A stretch of 46,440 nt of DNA, taken from Bacilli bacterium (lineage in GTDB: Bacteria; Bacillota_I; Bacilli_A; RFN20; CAG-826). A program made the translations under genes and the position numbers. The stretch's first letter is position 1. Every line of letters starts with the position of its first letter. Shown one piece after another: positions 40,240 to 46,440 of this stretch. Under the pieces are notes generated by a model, which saw only the letters and a program-made list of their open reading frames with translations, did not search any database and was not told the origin of the DNA. The stretch lies in contig JAKSVF010000012.1 of NCBI GenBank assembly GCA_024408235.1, positions 1 through 46,440 on the forward strand, in the 5' to 3' direction.

Positions 40240-40245
40240 TATACT
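40240..40245 (+). promoter_or_regulatory. -10 box of the dnaB-dnaI operon
   Basis: TATACT with no clear -35. The perfect DnaA box ends 8 bp upstream, so bound DnaA would cover the promoter. Confidence 0.5.
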
Positions 40246-40290
40246 ATGTATGTTTCAAAACATTGATAGAAATAGAGAAATTGCTTTGCT

Positions 40291-41589
40291 ATGATTTTGC
40301 CCATGAAAGAGATTAGCCCAAGCGATTTATTAGAAGTTAGACCTCAATCCTTATTCTCAACAGAGGATTATAAATACCTCCTGGACCTATATGCACCGAT
40401 ACTGGGTATAAAGGCAATCGGTGTTTATTTTGCTTTGTCTAATATTGAACCTGGAGAAGTGATTTCGCATCAGTCATTGTTCACAAGAAATCAGTTGTCG
40501 GCAGGTGAGTTTATTGCTGCATTATCTGGCCTTGAGGCAATGGGTTTGTTGCAAACCTATAAAAAATCAGAGGCTGAGTATCAGTTATACTGTTACTGCA
40601 CTTATTCGCCACGTACTCCAAGAGAGTTTTTGGGAAATGAACTGTTGGCAGGGACTTTAGCGAAATATGTTGGAGAAACTGCTTTAGAAGCTTTGGCGAA
40701 TAAATATCAGACAGAGGATGTACCTCAGGAATATGAAAATGTATCTCAGACTTTCCAAGGATTCTTCTCGCCTGATTTCTCCGATCCAATTTATGGAGAA
40801 TCCGCAAAGGACACAGGTGGTAGAAAACTTGGCAGTATCAACACGGGTTTCGACAGGAACGCTTTCATGAAGGCATTAAGGGCTATCGATCCTAGATTTA
40901 CATTTGACTCTTTCAGCAAGGTGGAGTTCGTAAAAATAGCAAGAATTTCTGCTCTATATAATTACGAAGAATCCGCTATCGCTGGATTTGTTAGAGAAGC
41001 ATTCTTGTTCAACAAACCAATGGGCGAGAGACTAAACGCAAAACATTTGTCTAAACTTGCCGAGGAGAATTACAAGTTCTCGTATTTGAGGAAGACTCCT
41101 TCAAAATCAAGTGAAGCACATGGAGACAGTGAGTTAGCGAGATCGATTAGACAGATGGAAACAATGACGCCTGTTGAATTCCTATCAAAACTCCAAAAAG
41201 GAAATAAACCAGCTAAACCTGATCTCGATTTAATCAACACATTGACGGTCGAGATGGGATTGTCTGCACCAGTGTGTAATGCATTGATTCTTTATGTGAC
41301 AACAACAAACAACAATACTTTGCCAGCTTCCTTCACTCAGAAAGTGGCGGGTTCACTCGTTAGAGAAGGCGTTGACACGGTTGTGGATGCAATTAATTAC
41401 TTCGCAGAAACATCAAAATCAAAAGCCAAGAAGAAAACTAATGTGAAAACAGGCAAGAAATCGCCTAAGGTTGAAGAAGAACCAATTGCAGAAGAGGTTA
41501 AAGAAGAAATCCGTTCTGAGGACGAGTCAGATATAATGACACCAGAAGAGATGGAAGACTTCTTAAATAACATCGACATAGGAGAGTAA
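40291..41589 (+). CDS. dnaB: replication initiation and membrane attachment protein DnaB (Firmicutes type)
   Basis: 432 residues. The N-terminal DnaD-like winged-helix part has LLDLYAPILGIKAIGVYFAL, matching the LYxPLIGxxAxxLY signature. The C-terminal DDBH2 domain is near 290-375 (TPVEFLSKLQKG, LINTLTVEMGLSAPVCNALILYV), followed by a Lys-rich then acidic tail (about 375-432). In Bacillus this protein acts with DnaD and DnaI to load the replicative helicase DnaC. Two ATGs are possible (40291 and 40303), neither with a good RBS; the second, giving MKEISPSDLLEV, resembles relatives equally well. dnaI follows after 5 bp. Confidence 0.88.
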   Translation: MILPMKEISPSDLLEVRPQSLFSTEDYKYLLDLYAPILGIKAIGVYFALSNIEPGEVISHQSLFTRNQLSAGEFIAALSGLEAMGLLQTYKKSEAEYQLYCYCTYSPRTPREFLGNELLAGTLAKYVGETALEALANKYQTEDVPQEYENVSQTFQGFFSPDFSDPIYGESAKDTGGRKLGSINTGFDRNAFMKALRAIDPRFTFDSFSKVEFVKIARISALYNYEESAIAGFVREAFLFNKPMGERLNAKHLSKLAEENYKFSYLRKTPSKSSEAHGDSELARSIRQMETMTPVEFLSKLQKGNKPAKPDLDLINTLTVEMGLSAPVCNALILYVTTTNNNTLPASFTQKVAGSLVREGVDTVVDAINYFAETSKSKAKKKTNVKTGKKSPKVEEEPIAEEVKEEIRSEDESDIMTPEEMEDFLNNIDIGE

Positions 41590-41594
41590 AGAAT

Positions 41595-42485
41595 ATGGAG
41601 AAAATTGATACATCAAAATTCGTCAACAAAAACGCTGATTCTTTATCTATTGTCGATGAGCTTTTAATGGATGATGAAGTTGTTGAAAAACTCGCATCAT
41701 TGGGTGTTTCAAAAGAAGAAATACCAAACTATGCTTCAGTGATTTTTAGATACAAAGTTTCTAAGGATCAATGCAGAAACTGCAAAGGATTAGACAAATG
41801 CCAGGCAGACTCTTATCACAATTCAACAGACTTGGCTATTGGCGATGCCGGTGAGGTAATCTGCAAATTTGGGCCATGCAAGAAACAGGCTTTAAAAGAT
41901 GTTGTGGTGGATGGATATTTAGATCGTTCTTTCCCAGATGAATGGCTCGAGTCTCCAATCTCCAATTCCGTTAGAGTTCGTAAGGCTATGACTTCGCTAA
42001 AAAAGGCGGTAGCTTCCAAAGATAAGAAGTGGGCTTACCTAGTTGGAGACACTGGTACTGGTAAATCATTTATTATCGCTTCCTTCTGCAATAAGTTAGC
42101 TGAAAAGGGCGCGAAAATTTGTTTCGTTGATACTAACAAGAAGTTTGGCGACTTGCGCTTATTGTCTATGGATAAGTTTAAAAGGGCATCATTTGATGCT
42201 GAGATGAATAAGCTTCAGACAGTCAAGGTTCTTGTCTTAGACAATTTTGGTAGCGAGTTTAAGTCGGAGTATGTCATAAACACTGTCTTAAGACCAATTA
42301 TCAATGAGCGCGCTAAAAACAAACTCTTTACATTCTTCACAAGCAATTATTCATTGAACGATGTCGCTGTTATGTATGGAACAAATCCGCAGTCAAAGCT
42401 TGAGATTTCTACCATCATATCAACCATAAAAAAGAACATTGAATCAGAGACAATCATCGAGGATGGAATTGAGAATTATTTATAA
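41595..42485 (+). CDS. dnaI: helicase loader DnaI
   Basis: 296 residues. An N-terminal helicase-interaction domain has a zinc site (Cys60, Cys63, Cys69, His75, with further Cys after CKFGPC). The AAA+ domain has Walker A GDTGTGKSF (about 149-157), Walker B KVLVLDNFG, and the FTSNYS sensor 1. It loads the hexameric helicase in an ATP-dependent way together with DnaB and DnaD. It is the last gene of the dnaB operon and ends only 3 bp from the stop of the convergent mutM-coaE gene, with no visible terminator between them. Confidence 0.92.
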   Translation: MEKIDTSKFVNKNADSLSIVDELLMDDEVVEKLASLGVSKEEIPNYASVIFRYKVSKDQCRNCKGLDKCQADSYHNSTDLAIGDAGEVICKFGPCKKQALKDVVVDGYLDRSFPDEWLESPISNSVRVRKAMTSLKKAVASKDKKWAYLVGDTGTGKSFIIASFCNKLAEKGAKICFVDTNKKFGDLRLLSMDKFKRASFDAEMNKLQTVKVLVLDNFGSEFKSEYVINTVLRPIINERAKNKLFTFFTSNYSLNDVAVMYGTNPQSKLEISTIISTIKKNIESETIIEDGIENYL

Positions 42486-42488
42486 TAA

Positions 42489-43859
42489 TTACCAATTGTA
42501 TTTATCAAGATTTCTATATAGTTCGTCAAGTGATCCGTCCGTTGTGAGAACAAGGCCGGATTTTCTTTTTGCAATACCTTTAGGCCATTTTTTGTTTAAA
42601 GCCATGGATGCTGCAGGGTCTTTTCCTCTTTGAATTATACGTTCTATTTGATTTTTCTCATCGGCTATCACGGTGATTATCAAATCGCAAATTTCTTCTA
42701 ATGGGCTTCCGATTAGCAATGGGACGTCTAATACGATCTTTTCGTTTTTGTTATCCTTTATGATTTTAAAGAATTCATCAAATACGGCAGGATGAACGAT
42801 TTCATTTAATTCTTTTCTCTTGTTCTCGTCAGCTGAAACAATCTGAAGTAACTCTTCTCTAGAAAATGATGACATGCCAAAATGGGCACATATTTTATTT
42901 GTAAATGAGTTGTTTTTATATAGTTCTGCAACAACAAAATCTGCGTCAATCTTAAGATATCCTTTGGACTCTAGATATTTGCTCACAGTGCTTTTTCCAG
43001 AAGCAATTGGTCCTGTTACTCCTACGATGAATGGCTCACCATAGTTAACCTGACATTTTGGGCAATAGACAGTTCCTCTTCCACCGATGAATATCTTTCT
43101 CATCGGGAATCCACATGTTGGACAGGCTTCGTTTCCGTGCCCATATGCTAGAAGTCTAGTCTGCATCAAACCAGATACGCCTTCTTTTGGGTGGTATGAT
43201 TTGATAGTGGAACCTCCATTTGCAATTGCCTCATTTAGGATTCTGCCAGCTTCTTTAACTATTCTTATACACTCTTCTTGAGTGATGGAGTTTGCGGCTC
43301 TTTTTGGATTTATTTTTGTAGCGAAAAGAACCTCGTCATCATAGATATTGCCAAGACCTGCAATAAGCCTCTGATCTAGCAATGCTTCTTTAATCGTGGA
43401 CTTCTTTATTTTGAGCCCTTCATAAAGTTCTTGAGGTGATAGATCCCAAGGCTCTTTACCTACTTCGGACAGAGGCGGAATTGAGTTACAAATATCCTCT
43501 TTTTGCGGTACAAGTACGCCGAATTTGCGTACATCGTTATATCTTAATGTTGTCCCATCGGTGAAGACGTAACGCATTATATCATGCTTATCAGGAACGT
43601 CATTTTCCATTCCTTCAAAGTACTTTCCTTCCATTCTAAGGTGTGACACTACGACCTTGTTATTGGTCATATGGAAAATAAGGATTTTCCCTTTTCTAGA
43701 CATTTTTGTGAATGTTTCGCCAATGACGAAATTCTTGAATTCCTCTACGGGTGCTTTAATGCAGCCTGAATAATAGACGTCGATTGATTTGACTGTCTTT
43801 CCAGGCACTATATCTTGAAGAATGCTTTTGACCGTTTCAACTTCTGGTAACTCTGGCAT
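42489..43859 (-). CDS. mutM-coaE: fusion of formamidopyrimidine-DNA glycosylase and dephospho-CoA kinase
   Basis: 456 residues in one uninterrupted frame. Residues 1-275 are complete MutM: MPELPEVETVK (catalytic Pro2, Glu3), SRKGKIL (Lys), and the C-terminal zinc finger CPTC...CPKCQ. After about 6 residues (VNYGEP) comes FIVGVTGPIASGKST (P-loop, about 279-292) and the rest of CoaE, with DADFVV, VLDVPLL and a final helix. CoaE is about 180 residues, slightly short. The native CoaE start codon is gone. MutM removes 8-oxoguanine from DNA; CoaE makes coenzyme A. The gene follows polA by one base. polA-mutM-coaE adjacency is normal in Bacilli, so read-through fusion is the likely origin. A sequencing frameshift seems unlikely, but cannot be excluded from one sequence. 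Confidence 0.9.
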   Translation of the reverse strand: MPELPEVETVKSILQDIVPGKTVKSIDVYYSGCIKAPVEEFKNFVIGETFTKMSRKGKILIFHMTNNKVVVSHLRMEGKYFEGMENDVPDKHDIMRYVFTDGTTLRYNDVRKFGVLVPQKEDICNSIPPLSEVGKEPWDLSPQELYEGLKIKKSTIKEALLDQRLIAGLGNIYDDEVLFATKINPKRAANSITQEECIRIVKEAGRILNEAIANGGSTIKSYHPKEGVSGLMQTRLLAYGHGNEACPTCGFPMRKIFIGGRGTVYCPKCQVNYGEPFIVGVTGPIASGKSTVSKYLESKGYLKIDADFVVAELYKNNSFTNKICAHFGMSSFSREELLQIVSADENKRKELNEIVHPAVFDEFFKIIKDNKNEKIVLDVPLLIGSPLEEICDLIITVIADEKNQIERIIQRGKDPAASMALNKKWPKGIAKRKSGLVLTTDGSLDELYRNLDKYNW

Positions 43860-43860
43860 T

Positions 43861-46440
43861 TTATTTCACCTCATACCAAGTCTTTCCTTCGCCCATTTCT
43901 GTTACAAGGCGGACTGGAAGTTCGACCGTATTTTCCATTATGTTCTTTATGAGTGGGAGCACCGTTTCCATTTCATCGCTAGGAACTTTGAACATAAGTT
44001 CGTCATGTATTTGGAGAACGAGCTGTGTTTTGAAACCTTTTTCTTCGAGGAAATCCTGAACTTTAACCATTACTATTTTCATAAGGTCTGCTGCGGTTCC
44101 CTGCACCGGAGCGTTCAATGCTTGTCTTCTAGCCGATTCTCTCTTCGCATAGTTTGGATCGTTGATTTCGCGTAGGTATCTTCTTCTGCCAAACATTGTT
44201 GTAACAAAGCCTTTTGTAGATGCTTCACCTACTGTCTTCTGCAAGAACTCTCCAACTTCTGGGTATGCATAGTAGAAATTCTTAATGAGTTCTTGGGCCT
44301 CTTTTGGCGTGCATCCAATCTGATCAGCTAAACCATACACCGTTGTTCCGTAGATTATTGCGAAATTAACTGCTTTAGCAGTTCTTCTTTGAAGAGATGT
44401 TATTTCATCTGTGTGGTATATGAGTTTTGCTGTCTCACTATGAACATCTCTATCTTCCTCGCTGTTGAATACATCTAAGTACTTTTTGCAATTGGATAAA
44501 GAAGCTAAGATTCTTAACTCAATCTGGCCGTAGTCAAATGATACGATAGTGTAATCTGGGTCATCATAGAAGAATGCTTTTCTAATGGATTTTGATTCAG
44601 GGTCTCTTGTGCTGATGTTTTGCAGGTTAGGTGAAGATGAAGATAGTCTTCCAGTAGCGGTTTGAGCCTGGTTGAAATATGTATGAACATACCCGTTCGA
44701 GTCGATGTGAGGCACAATTCCCTCAATGTAAGTGGACATCAACTTTGCATATTTTCTATATTCGAGCAATTTTGCAACGATAGGATAATCATCCTTAAGC
44801 TCATTCATGGCTTCAACACCGGTTGAACCACCTCTAGGATCTCGAATGCCTAATTCTTTAAAGAAAACTTCTCCGATTTGTTTTGGTGAGTTTAAGTTGA
44901 ATGGGTGACCAGCCATTTCGATGACTTCTTTTTCTAAGGAATCGCGTTTTACTCTAAAATCTTTTCCAATTTCGGCAAGGACATCTTTGTGAACCGGCAT
45001 TCCCGCGAGTTCCATCTTCGCAAGGACGAGTGAAAGCGGAAGTTCGACATCCTTATATAATTCATAATCATCTTCTTGTTTAAGATTGGACATAATCTTC
45101 TCTTTTAGAGAAAGAGCTGAAAAAGCCATTTTTGAGGTCTCTAAGAACTTTGATGTGTTGAATAAGTCGATGACTTCATCTGACTCAACATCAACGCCGA
45201 AACTAGCGAAAACAAGTCGTGGGTTAGCGGTGACGGTGGAATCGAGAAGATATGCCGCTAGTAAGATGTCATTTTCCAATCCTTTGAAATCGATTCCCAT
45301 TCTCTTCAAGACGAAGAATGTAGCCTTGGCATCAAAGACGTGCTTTCTGATGTTTTCATTCTCCATTATCTCTTTGAAAGCTAAATCCTTTATAAGCGTT
45401 TCATACGAAATGTACTGGGAATTTTCAAGATTTGAGATTGCTACGCCATTAATGATGCAATCGTGATAGGAAGAATAATCAATATCAAAAGCGAGACCTA
45501 TTTCTCGATCGTTTTTGAACAATTCTGCTGAGCCCGCTTTAACTGGTTTAAACTCAATTTCTTTCTTGTCTTGGTTCTTGAGTGCTTGAGGCAATCTTGA
45601 GATGAATTGTTTCAACTCATATTTTTGCGCGAACTGATTAACGGCTGCAAACTGATAGCCTTTATATAAACAATCCTCGAGATTGAATGGAAGCTCGCAG
45701 TCGATTTTGATTGTTGCGAGTTCATAGCATTGTCTTCCTTGTTCAACATATGTTCTGATGTTTTCGCCAACCTTGGATTTCATGGTTTGAGCAGCCTCAA
45801 CAATCGCATCAAATGTGCCGTAATCCTGTATAAGTTTTACAGCGGTCTTGTCGCCAATTCCTGGAATACCAGGAAGATTATCAGATGAATCTCCTCTTAG
45901 TCCTTTATAATCAATGATTTGTTTTGGCGAAAAACCAAATTTCTCTGGCATGGTCACCTTGTTCATGATTTCCATATTGGATAATCCGACCTTGAGTAAA
46001 GAAACCGTAATGTTGTCATCAATCAATTGGAGATAATCTTTATCGGAAGTATAGACTGTGACTTCGAAGCCCTGAGCCGAGCCCCATTTAGCTACAGTTC
46101 CACAGATATCGTCCGCTTCAATTCCAGATTCTTCGTAATTCTTAATACCGAGAGAATTCAGCAGTTCTCTAGAGATCGGAAACTGAGGAATGAGTTCTGG
46201 TGGACATGGTTTTCTATTAGCTTTGTAATCTGCATATTGCTCTTTCCTGAATGTATGTCCGTCAGCATCAAATCCGACGAAAAGATATTCCCCGCCTTTG
46301 AACCCTTGAAGGAATTTTGTAATCATGTTTGCAAAGGCGAAAATGGCATTGGTAGGGACGCCAGACTTAGTTCTCATGATATTGGTTGTGTCACCATAAG
46401 CGGTTGCATAAAACGCTCTAAACAAGAGCGAGTTTCCGTC
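43861..46440 (-). CDS. polA: DNA polymerase I, N-terminus cut by window edge
   Basis: Frame is open to the window edge; the first visible residues DGNSLLFRAFYAT lie a few residues after the usual start, so only about 6-8 residues are missing. 5'-nuclease domain (to about 290) with DYKANRKPCP, ASDIC-like EADDICG and DYKGLRGDSSDN. The 3'-5' exonuclease domain is degenerate: its first motif reads FDIDYSS, with Asp in place of the second acid (Glu), so proofreading is probably lost, as in Bacillus Pol I. The polymerase has SFDYGQIELR, RRTAKAVNFAIIYG and QIHDELMF. It fills gaps in repair and replaces RNA primers. mutM-coaE starts one base after its stop. Confidence 0.96.
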   Translation of the reverse strand, partial: DGNSLLFRAFYATAYGDTTNIMRTKSGVPTNAIFAFANMITKFLQGFKGGEYLFVGFDADGHTFRKEQYADYKANRKPCPPELIPQFPISRELLNSLGIKNYEESGIEADDICGTVAKWGSAQGFEVTVYTSDKDYLQLIDDNITVSLLKVGLSNMEIMNKVTMPEKFGFSPKQIIDYKGLRGDSSDNLPGIPGIGDKTAVKLIQDYGTFDAIVEAAQTMKSKVGENIRTYVEQGRQCYELATIKIDCELPFNLEDCLYKGYQFAAVNQFAQKYELKQFISRLPQALKNQDKKEIEFKPVKAGSAELFKNDREIGLAFDIDYSSYHDCIINGVAISNLENSQYISYETLIKDLAFKEIMENENIRKHVFDAKATFFVLKRMGIDFKGLENDILLAAYLLDSTVTANPRLVFASFGVDVESDEVIDLFNTSKFLETSKMAFSALSLKEKIMSNLKQEDDYELYKDVELPLSLVLAKMELAGMPVHKDVLAEIGKDFRVKRDSLEKEVIEMAGHPFNLNSPKQIGEVFFKELGIRDPRGGSTGVEAMNELKDDYPIVAKLLEYRKYAKLMSTYIEGIVPHIDSNGYVHTYFNQAQTATGRLSSSSPNLQNISTRDPESKSIRKAFFYDDPDYTIVSFDYGQIELRILASLSNCKKYLDVFNSEEDRDVHSETAKLIYHTDEITSLQRRTAKAVNFAIIYGTTVYGLADQIGCTPKEAQELIKNFYYAYPEVGEFLQKTVGEASTKGFVTTMFGRRRYLREINDPNYAKRESARRQALNAPVQGTAADLMKIVMVKVQDFLEEKGFKTQLVLQIHDELMFKVPSDEMETVLPLIKNIMENTVELPVRLVTEMGEGKTWYEVK

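Larger units (their letters stand above)
39869..40290. other. AT-rich non-coding region before dnaB
   Basis: About 420 bp with no open frame of size. 39890-40060 is very AT-rich with runs of A and T. 40148-40231 contains the DnaA-box-like sites, and 40240 the probable dnaB -10. The whole could bend or unwind easily. No tRNA or terminator is seen. Confidence 0.7.

Noticed and set aside
39869..40290. Chromosomal origin, because of an AT-rich stretch with DnaA boxes
   Set aside because: No dnaA, dnaN or other usual origin neighbour, and only three boxes of which one is perfect. Regulation of dnaB is the simpler reading.
42489..43859. Two separate genes joined by a frameshift error
   Set aside because: Both halves read through in one frame with full motifs at the junction and no frame-compatible CoaE start codon. 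Kept only as a way to refute.

Overview
The window suggests a member of the Bacilli (Firmicutes), probably an uncultured gut-type polysaccharide user related to the Erysipelotrichales/RF39-like groups. The grounds are a Firmicutes-only helicase-loading pair (DnaB and DnaI), a T-box leader in front of thrS, AzlCD, DegV and YfhO families, good Shine-Dalgarno sites with TTGACA/TATAAT-type promoters, moderately low GC, many lipobox lipoproteins, and TGA used as a stop. The exact lineage is inference. I see no rRNA, tRNA, CRISPR array, transposase or phage gene.

Layout. 1-4063 (minus): a truncated YfhO-type membrane glycosylation protein, a NodB-fold polysaccharide deacetylase and an alpha/beta hydrolase with a cysteine nucleophile. 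4151-5848 (plus): DegV plus two small zinc-ribbon membrane proteins. 5923-7442: a TSUP anion exporter and an alkyltransferase-like protein whose active cysteine is serine. 7500-8864 (minus): an M18 aminopeptidase. 9117-17291 (plus): a beta-glucan locus made of a membrane-anchored, domain-permuted GH3, a LytTR response regulator with a GHKL sensor kinase, and a GH16 lipoprotein with repeated accessory modules. 17331-18360 (minus): AzlCD. 18484-21754 (minus): an orphan lipoprotein and an S41-type lipoprotein. 21877-24049 (minus): thrS with its T-box leader. 24120-31382 (minus): two further permuted GH3 enzymes with a small membrane protein and a lipoprotein. 31513-32193 (plus): an unknown membrane protein. 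32249-35507 (minus): a glycolytic operon pfkA-pyk-ROK kinase. 35698-39815 (minus): two large unknown lipoproteins. 40291-42485 (plus): dnaB-dnaI behind an AT-rich region with DnaA-box-like sites. 42489-46440 (minus): a MutM-CoaE fusion and the 5'-truncated polA.

How it fits together. The most system-like part is 9000-17300. A LytTR two-component pair lies between a GH3 and a GH16 gene. Each of these two enzyme genes, and no other gene in the window, is preceded by two 13-bp direct repeats 20 bp apart, followed after exactly 22 bp by a TATTA(T/A) -10 box. This is the expected geometry of a LytTR operator and points to a dedicated beta-glucan response regulon: GH16 cuts the polymer, the GH3 enzyme releases glucose at the membrane, and the ROK kinase, PfkA and Pyk could process the glucose. 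The proposed substrate is inferred from the enzyme families. No sugar transporter is encoded here.
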